A DNA stretch of 64,000 nt from Thermogemmatispora tikiterensis (lineage in GTDB: Bacteria; Chloroflexota; Ktedonobacteria; Ktedonobacterales; Ktedonobacteraceae), in contig NZ_MCIF01000002.1 in assembly GCF_003268475.1 (NCBI RefSeq), positions 4,755,661 to 4,819,660 of the forward strand, given 5' to 3'. The position numbers were made by a program, and so were the translations under genes. This document shows positions 16,694 through 26,209 of the stretch, piece by piece. Position 1 is the first letter of the stretch. Each line of letters starts with the position of its first letter. The notes beneath the pieces are model-generated. The model searched no databases. It worked only from the letters and a program-made list of their open reading frames with translations, and was not told the DNA's origin.

Positions 16694-17917
16694 CTAGCGG
16701 CCCCGACGAGCCTGAGCGCGGCGAATCAGGGCATCGGCAGCCACGGCGATCACCAGAACCACGCCCTCCACCATCTCCTTCACATCGGTACCCTGGCTCT
16801 TCAGGTCGAGGCCGTTCTCCAGGCTGCCAATGATCAGCGCGCCAAGGATCAGGGTCCAGACCGAGCCTTTGCCGCCGAAGAGGCTCACGCCGCCGATCAC
16901 TGCCGCTGCGATCGAATCGAGCAGCAGCGTCGGGTCAATCTGACTGGCCACCGCCAGACCGCGCGAAGCCGCCAGCACGCCGCCGATGGCCGCCAGCGTC
17001 GAGCACATCGTAAAGACCGCCACGCGAATCAGCGGCACATTGATGCCCGCGCGGCGCGCCGCCTCGGCGTTCCCACCCACGGCGTAGACATAGCGGCCAA
17101 AGGGCGTCTTCGTCAGCAGGAGCCAGCAGAGCAGGATCAGCCCGGTCAGGAAAATCACCGACTGAGGCACGCCCAGGTAGGACTCGAAGAGAGCTACTGC
17201 GCCCTCGACAATCACCGTCACGATCACGATCTGCAGCAGCAAGCGCGGCAGCGGTTGTGTACGCAGGCCGGTGCGCTTGCGACGCATATAGTTGAAGACC
17301 ACAAACCCAATATAGAGCAAGAGCGCCAGTGTTGGCAAGCCGATGCCCAGCGCATCCGGCAAGTAATTATTCGCCAGCGAGACGATGAAGGTATCGTGGA
17401 TAATCAGCGTACTCTGTCCGGCGAGCAGGTACAGTAAGAGGCCAGAGTAGCCGATAGAGGCCGCCAACGTCACAATGAAGGAAGGAATGCGAATGAAGGC
17501 GACCAGCAAGCCGTTAATGAGTCCGGTGAGGGCACCCGTCACAAGGGCGGCCAGAATCGCCCAACCGGCAGACACTCCGTGGCGCTCGGTCAGCACACCC
17601 ATCACCACGGAACAGAGCGTACTTACTGCCGCCACCGACAGATCGATCTCGCCCAGCAGCAGCACCAGTGTACTGCCCAGGGCCAACACGCCGATCTGCG
17701 TAATCTGAAGCACCAGATTCGAAAGGTTACGCGGTGTCAAAAAGAGGCCGCCGGTTGTCAAAGCAAAGTAGGCGGCAATGACCAGCAACGTCAGTAACAC
17801 GGGCACAAAGCCCAGATCGGTGCGCAGGAGCTGGCCCACCGTGGGACGCGGCAGCCTGGAGGGCACCTCAACGCTGGTTGTCGGAGCTGGTTGCTTCTGC
17901 TTCACAGCTTCACTCAT
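16694..17917 (-). CDS. xylH: Xylose-type ABC importer permease (XylH-like)
   Basis: A 407-residue polytopic CUT2 permease. Family motifs are LVLLLGEIDLSVAAVSTLCSVVMG, the coupling segment GGNAEAARRAGINV and DSIAAAVIGGVSLFGGKGSVW. The large cytoplasmic insertion between early helices (about 200-240, RRKRTGLRTQPLPR) is characteristic of XylH rather than RbsC permeases. Its ATG overlaps the end of the ATPase gene by 4 nt, so the two are translationally coupled. Pentose (xylose) import is likely; arabinose or glucose are alternatives. Confidence 0.85.
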   Translation of the reverse strand: MSEAVKQKQPAPTTSVEVPSRLPRPTVGQLLRTDLGFVPVLLTLLVIAAYFALTTGGLFLTPRNLSNLVLQITQIGVLALGSTLVLLLGEIDLSVAAVSTLCSVVMGVLTERHGVSAGWAILAALVTGALTGLINGLLVAFIRIPSFIVTLAASIGYSGLLLYLLAGQSTLIIHDTFIVSLANNYLPDALGIGLPTLALLLYIGFVVFNYMRRKRTGLRTQPLPRLLLQIVIVTVIVEGAVALFESYLGVPQSVIFLTGLILLCWLLLTKTPFGRYVYAVGGNAEAARRAGINVPLIRVAVFTMCSTLAAIGGVLAASRGLAVASQIDPTLLLDSIAAAVIGGVSLFGGKGSVWTLILGALIIGSLENGLDLKSQGTDVKEMVEGVVLVIAVAADALIRRAQARRGR

Positions 17918-18753
17918 GACTGCAGACCTCCTCCATTCGCGCCATTCGCGTCCACCTCAGCGCCGAACTCCGCGCCAGTGATGGCCGCTACCACGCGCTC
18001 AGGCGTCGCCGACTTCACATCGAAAGTAGCCACGCGTCGCCCCAGGCGTAGCACAATCACGCGGTCCACGACCTCAAAAACATCGGCCAGATTATGCGAG
18101 ATCACCACAACCGCCAGGCCTTGCTCGCGCAGGCGCTTGATCAGATTGAGTACCTGGCGCGTCTGCGCCACGCCCAGGGCCGCCGTCGGCTCGTCCAGGA
18201 GCACCACACGGGCCTGACGCAGAATGGTCTTGGCGACCGCGATGGACTGGCGTTGGCCACCCGAGAGCAGCGAGACCGGCACGCGCACCGAAGGGATCTT
18301 GACATCGAGCACGCTGAGCACGCGCAGGGCCTCGCGCTCCATAGACACCTCAGAGAGCACGGGCCAGATATCAAGTTCCTCGTGGCCGAGGAAGAGATTA
18401 GCGACCACATCGAGATTATCGCAGAGCGCCAGGTCCTGATAGACGGTCTCGATCCCCAGGCGTGTCGCCACGCTGGGACCAGTGATCTTCACCGGGGTGC
18501 CCTCCAGGAAGATCTCGCCGCTGTCGGCCTGCTCGACGCCGGAGATTATCTTGACCAGCGTCGATTTGCCGGCGCCATTGTCGCCCACGAGGCCGACAAC
18601 TTCGCCGGCGTAGACCTCAAAGTCGACATTCGAGAGGGCCTGCACGGCCCCAAACGCCTTACTGATACCGGTCAGGCGCAGACGTGGCTCAGCCACGCCC
18701 GTCTGGCCGGGCCGAGAAGGAGCGGTGGGTGTACTGATAGAACTGTCTGCCAT
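17914..18753 (-). CDS. Xylose-type ABC importer ATPase, single-domain
   Basis: A 279-residue protein with only one ABC domain: Walker A VGDNGAGKST (about 57-66), Q-loop TVYQDLALCDNL, signature LLSGGQRQSIAVAK, Walker B VVLLDEPTAALGV and the H-loop ISHNLADVF. Classical XylG proteins are about 510 residues with two ABC domains; single-domain forms are common in actinobacteria and chloroflexi and presumably work as homodimers. Overlaps the permease gene by 4 nt. Confidence 0.88.
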   Translation of the reverse strand: MADSSISTPTAPSRPGQTGVAEPRLRLTGISKAFGAVQALSNVDFEVYAGEVVGLVGDNGAGKSTLVKIISGVEQADSGEIFLEGTPVKITGPSVATRLGIETVYQDLALCDNLDVVANLFLGHEELDIWPVLSEVSMEREALRVLSVLDVKIPSVRVPVSLLSGGQRQSIAVAKTILRQARVVLLDEPTAALGVAQTRQVLNLIKRLREQGLAVVVISHNLADVFEVVDRVIVLRLGRRVATFDVKSATPERVVAAITGAEFGAEVDANGANGGGLQS

Positions 18754-18914
18754 GTGGCCTCCACAATGAGCGAACTAATGACACACATGGCTCATCGGCG
18801 AGCAATGGGAGAGGCAGACAGGCCAGATGGCCGACTGACCGGGCGGGCGCCCTGCTCGCCGATGAGCTGGTAATCATGCCCGTTTCGCCTGCCGGTGATT
18901 CACAGCTGCTGTCG

Positions 18915-18951
18915 CGATCTGTACTGCTATTATATAGCAGTGGCGAGATCG
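18915..18951. repeat. Hairpin between binding-protein and ATPase genes of the xylose-type operon
   Basis: ACTGCTAT-TAT-ATAGCAGT (18923-18941) is an 8-bp stem with a 3-nt loop, extended outside by CGATCT (18915-18920) and AGATCG (18946-18951). It lies in the 255-bp gap between the binding-protein gene and the ATPase gene on the same strand, where partial termination or 3'-end protection commonly raises binding protein over the other components. Confidence 0.55.
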
Positions 18952-19008
18952 AGAGCAGCCCGAGGCGGAACCACACAGCGGCAGGTGGCCAGGGAGAAGG
19001 GGCTTAGC

Positions 19009-20133
19009 TTAGCAGATGCCTCCGGTCCCTGGCGGGAGGCCCTGACAGATCTGCTCTTTGGTCACGAAGCCGTCGGCCAGGACCGTCGAAGCGATATTCG
19101 ACTTATCGACAGCCACCGGTGTCTCCAGGACCGATGGAATGTTGCCGCCGTCCTTGGTCTTGGTCTGGCCGTTGATCAGCTTCGAGGTGTCTTCCCCTTT
19201 GCTGATGGCTGCCACCAGCTGGGCGGTCGCGTTAGCCTCCTTGGTGATGGCCTTGTAGACCGTCATCGCCTGCTCGCCCGTCAGAATATTCTGGATACCG
19301 GCGACGGTGGCATCCTGACCGGTGACCAGCACCTTCTTATCCAGGTGCTGAGCCTTGAGGGCAGCGATCACCGAGTTGGCCATCCCATCGTTGGCCACAT
19401 AGGCGATCTGGATATTGTTCTGGTTGGCCGTCAGGGCCTGATCCATCTCGGTGCGCGCCGTGTCGTTATCCCAGCCAGGCGTATAGGTCTCGTAGACCAG
19501 CTTCAGCTCGCCACTCTGGAAGAGCGGATCAAGCGCCTGGTGCGCGCCCTGGCGGAAGAGGATGGCGTTGTTATCGGTCTGAGAGCCGTTGATCATCACC
19601 ACACGGTCGCCCTTGTGATGATGCTGCACAATGTACTCGCCCTGCAGGTAACCGACGCGCACGTTATCGAAGGAGACGTAGTAGGCCAGGTCCTTGGACT
19701 GGATCAGGCGGTCGTAAGCGATAACGGGAACGCCTTGCTGCTTGGCCTTGAGAACGATGGCGGCAGCGGCATCGCTATCGACAGCACCCACCACCAGGAT
19801 GCAGTCGCCGCGTGTCAGGTCGGCCTCGGCCTGGTTGAGCTGCTCGTCCTTGTTGCCCTCAGCGTTGTTATAGTCGACAGTCGCCCCGGGCAGGGCCGCC
19901 TTGATGCCGTTAATCAGCGCCGGCCTGTCCTTGGCATCCCAGCGCTCCGAGGTGGCCGTCTCCGGCAGGAGGATGCCAATCTTCATGCATCCTTTGCCAT
20001 TCGCTGCTCCAGACGACGAGGTCCCACCTGTGCTACCACTGCTGCCACAGGCGGCTAGAAGGAGAGATAAGAGCAGCGTGATCGCTATGGCAGCAAATCT
20101 GCGCTGTCGGATAAATAACGTCATTGTTCGCAC
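19009..20133 (-). CDS. xylF: Xylose-type ABC importer substrate-binding lipoprotein (XylF-like)
   Basis: A 374-residue binding protein. The signal peptide ends in the lipobox LLAAC followed by a Ser/Gly-rich linker. XylF/ChvE-type segments: CMKIGILLPETATSERWDAKDRP, NNAEGNKDEQLNQAEADLTRG, VIAYDRLI (sugar-contacting), FDNVRVGYLQGEYI, IAYVANDGMANSVIAAL and LVTGQDATVAGIQNIL. The start is either GTG 20133 (GAAAGGATAGG close by) or ATG 20124; the frame is given from 20133. First gene of a minus-strand operon with the single-domain ATPase and XylH-like permease. Confidence 0.85.
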   Translation of the reverse strand: MRTMTLFIRQRRFAAIAITLLLSLLLAACGSSGSTGGTSSSGAANGKGCMKIGILLPETATSERWDAKDRPALINGIKAALPGATVDYNNAEGNKDEQLNQAEADLTRGDCILVVGAVDSDAAAAIVLKAKQQGVPVIAYDRLIQSKDLAYYVSFDNVRVGYLQGEYIVQHHHKGDRVVMINGSQTDNNAILFRQGAHQALDPLFQSGELKLVYETYTPGWDNDTARTEMDQALTANQNNIQIAYVANDGMANSVIAALKAQHLDKKVLVTGQDATVAGIQNILTGEQAMTVYKAITKEANATAQLVAAISKGEDTSKLINGQTKTKDGGNIPSVLETPVAVDKSNIASTVLADGFVTKEQICQGLPPGTGGIC

Positions 20134-20591
20134 CCTATCCTTTCGTAGAGAACTCTGTGCAATGAGCTAGACAGCAGGCATTGCCTGGTCGCAAGACAGG
20201 CCGCGGGTGAAAGTTACGCTACGAGTGCTGCCTGTCTCACTGAAGATGACTCCTCGCTCCCCCCGAAGGGGTAAGCGAAGCGGGCCGACATCGGCTCTGG
20301 CTGCAGCGCTCCTGCTCGATTGTCCGAGGCCGGTCAGTGGCGGGCGCTCTGCCAGGTGCATGAGCAAGAGCACAGCGCTCATGCGTTTGTCCGTTTGTTC
20401 GCTCGTATGTCTGTCTTCAGCCGCGTGAGGCCCAGTGCTTGCCATTGACGGAGTCGGTCAGGGAGGGAAGGGAACTCCAGCTACCCTCTCCCGCCGGGAG
20501 AGCTATCTACCTCCTTTCTGTCACCTTGCCTGCGCTCGGAAACGGAGCGGCCAGGCTCCAGCCGCTCTGGGAGCCATTGGCCCTGGTTTGG
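20134..20591. other. 458-bp gap; short palindrome upstream of xylF
   Basis: CAGGCATTGCCTG (20175-20187; 6-bp arms, 1-nt centre) lies about 42 bp upstream of the xylF start, a place suited to an operator. No ROK- or LacI-type xylose regulator is adjacent. No coding frame in this stretch looks real. Confidence 0.4.
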
Positions 20592-21995
20592 TTAGCGGCT
20601 CAGTGCCCCCCGACCGGCGCCGCTGCTGACCGACGCCACGGCTTTGGTGGCCGTAGCGCGCTCGCTTTCGCCGCGGGCCGCCGCCTCTTCGCGAGCGATC
20701 AAGATGCGTTCCCAGGCTTTGAAGAAGGGATAATAGAGCACAGCGGAAACAGCGAGATCGAAGAACTGCAGGAGGCTGCCACGAATGTCGCCCCCCGTAG
20801 CCACGAAGCCGCTGATTCCGACGGGAACGGTAAAGGGCTGCATCACCATCGGCACGTGGACCAGGCCGAAGGAGAAGGCCAGGTAATTGATGGTGACGAT
20901 GGTGACGGGAACCAGCACGAAGGGGATCATCATCAGCGGGTTGAGCGCCATAGGGACCCCGAACGTGACCGGTTCATTGATATTGAAAATCGCCGGCCCC
21001 AGGGCGACCTTGCCAACGGTACGCAACTGGGCCGAGCGCGAGCGTAGCATATAAATCACCAGTGGCCAGGTCGCACCTGAGCCGCCCAGGTGAGCGAAAA
21101 TATGGAAAAACGGCTCAGTGACGATGCCGTGGGCATGAGCCGGGCCGGCGGCGGCGTTGGCGGCCAGCGTGCTGAACCAGAATGGGGCCGCGATCGCCGT
21201 GACGATATTCATCCCGTGGATGCCCACCGACCAGAGCAGCATCATCAGGATGATCTCCAGCAGGGCTGCTGGATAGCTGTCCTGCACCACCACCAGCGGC
21301 TCAAAGACCTTCATCAGCAGGATCGGCAGCGTCAATTGCAACGTCACACGATGGCCGCTGCTGTCGGTCGTCGTCACCGTATGCGAGCTGACGAACCACT
21401 CCAGCAGCCAGATCGCCGTGATGAGCAGCACGGCAGGCACCAGCGCCTCGAAGGCGCGCTTGACATTGGCGGGCACGCTCTTCGGCAGGCGAATGGTGAA
21501 ACGGGAGCTGCGGAACCAGCGCATAACCTCACTGGTGAGGATGCCGATCAGGATTGCGATGAGCAGGCCCTGACCGCCGAGGTAGGGCAGGATGGTGCCC
21601 AGCGTCAGGCTGTTAAGGTTGGTGACCGGCATGCTGGCGACGAGGAAGAGGACCATCGCCAGGACGCCCGGCTGTACCGGCTCTGTGCGCCGGTACTGGG
21701 CGACGCTGTAGGCCACGCCGAAGGCCAGGAAGAGCGCCATTAGCCCAAAGGACAGGTTGAAAGGCACCAAAATGGCGTTCTGAATGCCAGGATGGGCCTG
21801 GAGAAATTGAGCCAGGGCTGGAATTGGCGGATTGGCGATGATCAGAAAGATGCTACCCGCGATGATCAGCGGGAGCGTGAAGATGATGAAGGCGTCGCGA
21901 ATCGCCTGCAGGTAGATGTTGCTGGCGATCGCGCTCAGCGGCGGTACCAGATAGCGCTCAAACCAGGCGCTACTCTTTTCGATCATCGCATTCAT
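20592..21995 (-). CDS. celB: PTS lactose/cellobiose-family EIIC permease
   Basis: A 467-residue membrane protein of the Lac/Cel EIIC family with about ten hydrophobic segments. It starts MIEKSSAWFERYLVPPLSAIASN and carries the conserved FNINEPVTFGVPMALNPLMMIPF near residues 310-335, the glutamate-containing sugar-binding loop of this family. It moves a beta-glucoside or chitobiose-like disaccharide together with the EIIB encoded just upstream (4-nt overlap). No EIIA, HPr or EI gene is in the window. The C-terminal 25 residues are A/R/S-rich. Substrate not resolvable from sequence alone. Confidence 0.88.
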   Translation of the reverse strand: MNAMIEKSSAWFERYLVPPLSAIASNIYLQAIRDAFIIFTLPLIIAGSIFLIIANPPIPALAQFLQAHPGIQNAILVPFNLSFGLMALFLAFGVAYSVAQYRRTEPVQPGVLAMVLFLVASMPVTNLNSLTLGTILPYLGGQGLLIAILIGILTSEVMRWFRSSRFTIRLPKSVPANVKRAFEALVPAVLLITAIWLLEWFVSSHTVTTTDSSGHRVTLQLTLPILLMKVFEPLVVVQDSYPAALLEIILMMLLWSVGIHGMNIVTAIAAPFWFSTLAANAAAGPAHAHGIVTEPFFHIFAHLGGSGATWPLVIYMLRSRSAQLRTVGKVALGPAIFNINEPVTFGVPMALNPLMMIPFVLVPVTIVTINYLAFSFGLVHVPMVMQPFTVPVGISGFVATGGDIRGSLLQFFDLAVSAVLYYPFFKAWERILIAREEAAARGESERATATKAVASVSSGAGRGALSR

Positions 21996-22324
21996 GGCTG
22001 TGCCTGACCTTCCTGCGTCTCTTGCAGGAGCAAGAGCACTTGCTCCAGCACGGCCTCGCCGTTCATCGTCGCATAGTGAAATGGCTCAATCAAGGCCACG
22101 GGCTTGCCGGCTTCCTGCGCCAGCTTCTCGATGCTCTTGCGCAGATGGCGAATCTGCGGAGCAATGAGCACTACATCGCACTCGTCCAGCCGGTCCATGT
22201 ATTCACCGGCGCTCAAAGCCTCAACGCTGAGTGTGTAGTTGCGTGCCGCTGCCGCTTCGAGCATGCTTTCCACCAGCAGGCTGGTGGACATGCCCCAGCT
22301 GCAGACAATCAGGACTCGGATCAT
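21992..22324 (-). CDS. celA: PTS lactose/cellobiose-family EIIB
   Basis: A 110-residue cytoplasmic phosphocarrier. The N-terminal loop VLIVCSWGMSTSLLVESML contains the phosphorylated Cys; most family members have CSAGMSTS, so Trp at the second position after Cys is unusual. The central DVVLIAPQIRHLRKSIEKLA and VALIEPFHYATMNGEAVL are typical. ATG 22324 follows AAGGAG at 5 nt. Its gene precedes and overlaps the EIIC gene and is preceded by a sigma-54-type promoter (22481-22496). Confidence 0.88.
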   Translation of the reverse strand: MIRVLIVCSWGMSTSLLVESMLEAAAARNYTLSVEALSAGEYMDRLDECDVVLIAPQIRHLRKSIEKLAQEAGKPVALIEPFHYATMNGEAVLEQVLLLLQETQEGQAQP

Positions 22325-22480
22325 GCTCGCTCCTTCCCGCCGCACGCTGGCTCGCCTCCGCTTCCCTCGCCTGCCTGTTCCCGGTCTGGCCCTCCTCTAT
22401 CCCGGCTCCGACCAGACCAGCCACCGGGGCGAGGAGAAGGTCAAGGCTACCACCGCGCTGCGGGGTCACTCTTCTCTTCT

Positions 22481-22496
22481 AGCAAGAACTATGCCA
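22481..22496 (-). promoter_or_regulatory. Predicted sigma-54 (-24/-12) promoter for the PTS genes
   Basis: On the minus strand the sequence reads TGGCATAGTTCTTGCT, matching the sigma-54 pattern TGGCAC-N5-TTGCA with GG and GC in the exact -24/-12 register. It lies about 157 bp upstream of the EIIB start. The adjacent gene encodes a LevR-type sigma-54 activator, which strongly supports it. Near-direct repeats TAGCACAG and TAGCACAC at 22507-22522, about 15-30 bp upstream on the transcribed strand, could be part of an activator site but are close for one. Confidence 0.7.
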
Positions 22497-22802
22497 GAAA
22501 TGTGTGTAGCACAGATAGCACACTGAAGGGACGCGCTCGTCGCTACTCTGCTGCTTGGATGGCAGGGGATGGGCTTGGGTCTGTCCGACTGGGCCAGACC
22601 AGGTTGGATGGCTCTGGACGACTGCATCGCTGGCAGAAATGGCCACAAGCCAGGCGCGCCCCCGGCTCCTTTGAGAAATGTCGCTCGCTTGACTAAGGGT
22701 GCTCTGGACTTCCTTTTGCCTTTATTATACGTAGCCGGGCGGGAGATGACGCAGCCCTACTCTGCCATGTCGAAAGTGGAGGAGAAAAGGCGCCAGACGG
22801 CG

Positions 22803-25800
22803 TCAAGAGCGGGCGGCGAAGATATCGAGCTGGCGCAGAATGCAAACGATATTGTAGGCCTCTTCGTCAGGTAGGAAGCGTCCGACCTGTTCTCCTAGTA
22901 GCTGCAGAGCATGGCGACAGATGGAGAGGTCGCGGGCAAACTGCTGCTCGACCAGGCGGCGTACTGCCTCACTCACCAGCATCCCTTTGTAGGGAACGCC
23001 CCGTTCCAAAATGCAGGCCAGATGCAGCATCAAGCCGGCCAGCACTTCCATTGGAAAGCTCTCGCCGACCTCGACCTCGATCAGTTCGATTACGCGATCG
23101 AGCAGGGGCATGACGCGCGCCGGATTGAGAAAAATCATGCGCTGGCTGAGCGTCTCCGTGAGCTGGCGCACCAGATCGGCGCGGCGGGAGAACAGCTGTA
23201 CCTGCTCCCGCTGGACCCCATTGCCATCGCTAAGCGCTTCCCCTGGGGGGAAGTGACCCGTGGCCACCGTGCTGGCCAGAGGCAGCGTCAGGGGGGGCGC
23301 CGCCCCTGGTCCCTGCTCGCGCCCGGCCTGCAGCAGAGCTGGATCGATGAGCGTCTCGCCGAGCAGCGTGCGCAGGCGGGCCAGACCATCGCCGAAGAGC
23401 AAATCCGTCAAGGGAATAAAAGGATAGTCGTCCAGGTGGGGGTTAATGGTGCCCACGACGGCGATCACCTGGCGGTTACCGACGAGCTGCTGGATGTCCT
23501 CGCGTGTCTTGTAAGAGAGAGTAATATCCATGCATAAGATCTTGATCCCCTGCTCGTGCAGACCGGGCAGGGCCTCGTTGATCAGCTCGGCGATCTTCGC
23601 GGCGCTGCCAAGGCCCGTCAGGCACACTGAGAGAATGACGCGCCCGGCCTCGCGACTGGGGCCGGGGTCTCCAAAGCCTGGGGTGGGCAATGGCTCTGTG
23701 TGGCGCTCACGACCGCCGCTGCGGTTACTGATCGAGCGCGTCAGGGTCAGGCTCTCGGCCAGTTGGTCGAGGCTCAGGTCACGCGAGCGCTGGGCGCGGC
23801 GCACTGCCTCGATCACCAGGGGTGCGCTAACGTCGGAGACCGTGCGCACACGGACGCCGGTCTGTTGTTCGACCAGCTCGTTCAGGGAGAGCAGGGAGAC
23901 GAAGTCAACGAGGAGCAGGACGCCGGCCCCCTGGTCGGCCACGCGTACCCAACTGGCGACCTGGGCCACCAGCTCGTCGGGCGACTGCTCCAGTGACAGC
24001 TCGACCCAGCGCACGGTCTTGACGCCGACCAGGGTATTGGCCAGCTCGGCCAGGCCAGCGGCGATGCCGCGCCCGTGGGCGGCGACTACAATACCGACGC
24101 CGGGCTGCTCGCTGCTAAGCAGGCTATCGGCATGAGCCAGGAGCACGGCCAGTACATCAACCTCGCTCTCGGGGAGCGGGGCCTGCAGGGCGTTACGGAG
24201 CTGAGCCAGAGCGGCGCGCGCTACCTCATATTCGCGCGGATAAGTTTCGGCCACGGATTCGATAACGGAAGTGGGAACTTGATGGCCGCGGGCCAGGTGC
24301 TCCAGTGTACTGGTGACGTGCATGGCCAGGACGAGGGCCAGCTTCTCGGGCAGGTCGCGCTCCAGGCGCTGGGCGGCGAAGTCGACTACGGAGCTGCAGG
24401 CGGCGGCAACCTGCTCGTCGACCAGATGCGGAACCGCTTCCTGGCGGGCGCGCGTGACCTCGTCGGCGAAGCGCTGGAAGTAGTGTTGGATCTCTAGCTG
24501 CAATAACCGATTGACTTCGCTGTCGGTGAGGCCGCTGCGCCGCAGCGTGCGCACCTCCTGGCTGATGGTCTCGTAGAGGTCGCGGGCCGAGTGGGGCAGG
24601 ACATCGAGGCTGAGGCCGGTCGGAGTGAAGATGTGGCTGACCTTGAGGACGTCGAGCAGCGGCTCCAGCGAGCGCTGCAGCTCGGCGGTGCGCAGGAGGC
24701 CACGGCGCACGTGGTCGGGCAGGTTGCTGACGTCAACGTGCAGCTCGCTGAGATTGCGCGTGCGGTAATCCAGATAGGCCCGGGCGCACAGCAGCTGGAT
24801 GTCGGTGCGCAGTTGCCCGATGTTGCCGGGACACTCGTAGAGCAGGAGGGCCTGAATGACCTGCGGTTCAACGTGGATGTTGGCGCCGATGCTGCTGCAT
24901 TCGGTGGTGAAGAAGGCGCGGATGAGGGCGTAGCGCTCCTGCATCGAGCGCTCGGCCAGACCAGGCAGCGTGATGAGCATAGGAATGCGCCGGCGGAAGG
25001 TTGGCAGCAAGGTGATGTTGGGGTCCTCGGTGGTGGCGGCAATGAGTAAGATGCTGGCCTGCCGCTCCTCGACGTCGCCCAGGCGACGGAAGCGCTCGCG
25101 GTCCATCAGATAGAAGAGCATCTCCTGTCCCTCGGGAGGGAGGCGGTGCACTTCGTCGAGGAAGAGGATACCGCCGCTGGCCTGCTCGACGAGGCCCGGG
25201 CGGTCGCGCTCGGCGCCGGTGTAGGCCCCGCGAACGACGCCAAAGAGGTGGGCCATGAGCAGCTGTGGATTGCCGGCGTAGTCGGCGCAGTTGAAGGAGA
25301 CGAAGGGGGCGTTGGGAGGTAAAGCCCCGAATTCGATGGCAAAGGCATGCATCAGGCGCGCAAAGGTGGTCTTGCCCACACCACTGGGGCCGCAGATGAG
25401 CGTGTGCAGCCCGTGCGGGGGGTAGAGCATGGCCGCCTTCGCCTGCTGAATAGCGACCTTCAGTCCTTCGTCGCTCCCGACCAGCGTTTCAAAGCTGGTA
25501 ACTATGGCTCCACTCTGCATGGAGGCCACCACCACTGGCAGCTTGTTGGGAGCCTCGGGTCTGACCAGCTTCGGCAGATCAGGCGGGCGGGTAGCCGCCG
25601 GGGCCTGGGTCTGCTGGATCTGCTTCTGCTGCGACTCCCTGACCGGCAGTGGCTGTGACCCGACCGGCGACAGTGGCGGTTGGGGGGAGAGGCTCCTGAC
25701 GGCAAACAGGACAGGACGACCAGGAATACGCTCGACCTTCCCCTCCTGTGCTAACTGATTAAGGTCACGGCTGGCATTGGTGCGATCGATAGCGGCGCGT

Positions 25801-25919
25801 TCCGCGACTTCTTCGGCGCTGAACCCTCGCTTGCGCCTGAGCGCCGTGCCTTCGGGGGCAGCGGCGGCCTCCGCACACATGGCGCGCAAGATTTCAAAGA
25901 CGCGATCTTTGCGCAGCAA
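22803..25919 (-). CDS. LevR-type sigma-54-dependent PTS activator (AAA+, PRD, EIIA/EIIB-like domains)
   Basis: A 1038-residue regulator. Order: N-terminal winged helix (about 1-75), AAA+ sigma-54 interaction domain (about 140-400) with Walker A GPSGVGKTT, the sigma-54 contact loop GAYTGAERD, and Walker B ILFLDEVHR; PRD1 (about 460-570); an EIIA-Man-like domain (about 600-725) with phosphorylatable His in VAAHGRG; an EIIB-like segment (about 765-860, VCLTGLGSAAKIAEL); PRD2 (about 910-1020). Such proteins activate sigma-54 promoters of PTS operons, and PTS phosphorylation of PRD and EIIA-like histidines tunes them. It is directly upstream of the EIIB-EIIC pair, which carries a matching promoter. 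Confidence 0.9.
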   Translation of the reverse strand: MLRKDRVFEILRAMCAEAAAAPEGTALRRKRGFSAEEVAERAAIDRTNASRDLNQLAQEGKVERIPGRPVLFAVRSLSPQPPLSPVGSQPLPVRESQQKQIQQTQAPAATRPPDLPKLVRPEAPNKLPVVVASMQSGAIVTSFETLVGSDEGLKVAIQQAKAAMLYPPHGLHTLICGPSGVGKTTFARLMHAFAIEFGALPPNAPFVSFNCADYAGNPQLLMAHLFGVVRGAYTGAERDRPGLVEQASGGILFLDEVHRLPPEGQEMLFYLMDRERFRRLGDVEERQASILLIAATTEDPNITLLPTFRRRIPMLITLPGLAERSMQERYALIRAFFTTECSSIGANIHVEPQVIQALLLYECPGNIGQLRTDIQLLCARAYLDYRTRNLSELHVDVSNLPDHVRRGLLRTAELQRSLEPLLDVLKVSHIFTPTGLSLDVLPHSARDLYETISQEVRTLRRSGLTDSEVNRLLQLEIQHYFQRFADEVTRARQEAVPHLVDEQVAAACSSVVDFAAQRLERDLPEKLALVLAMHVTSTLEHLARGHQVPTSVIESVAETYPREYEVARAALAQLRNALQAPLPESEVDVLAVLLAHADSLLSSEQPGVGIVVAAHGRGIAAGLAELANTLVGVKTVRWVELSLEQSPDELVAQVASWVRVADQGAGVLLLVDFVSLLSLNELVEQQTGVRVRTVSDVSAPLVIEAVRRAQRSRDLSLDQLAESLTLTRSISNRSGGRERHTEPLPTPGFGDPGPSREAGRVILSVCLTGLGSAAKIAELINEALPGLHEQGIKILCMDITLSYKTREDIQQLVGNRQVIAVVGTINPHLDDYPFIPLTDLLFGDGLARLRTLLGETLIDPALLQAGREQGPGAAPPLTLPLASTVATGHFPPGEALSDGNGVQREQVQLFSRRADLVRQLTETLSQRMIFLNPARVMPLLDRVIELIEVEVGESFPMEVLAGLMLHLACILERGVPYKGMLVSEAVRRLVEQQFARDLSICRHALQLLGEQVGRFLPDEEAYNIVCILRQLDIFAARS

Positions 25920-26209
25920 GCGACGTCTTCCTTCTGACTGACCTGCTCAGCTCAGCGGTTTCCCTGTCTGTTCAGTGTTCAGTTTAACATCACTTGCCCG
26001 TAAATACAACCGGGCGGCATTCCTGTCCCGGGACGGAAATAGCTGGACCGGCCACCGCTGCGGCAATTTGGTGACGGACCTGTGAGGTGGCAGGGCAGTA
26101 CTCCTGCCTGCGAGCGGCAGGTGTTGCTGGAAGGGGGTGAGCCTGGCAAACAGGACTATGCTGACCGCCCGGGCTGTCCCGGGTCGGCGGGCGACCTAAA
26201 GGCAAGCTC

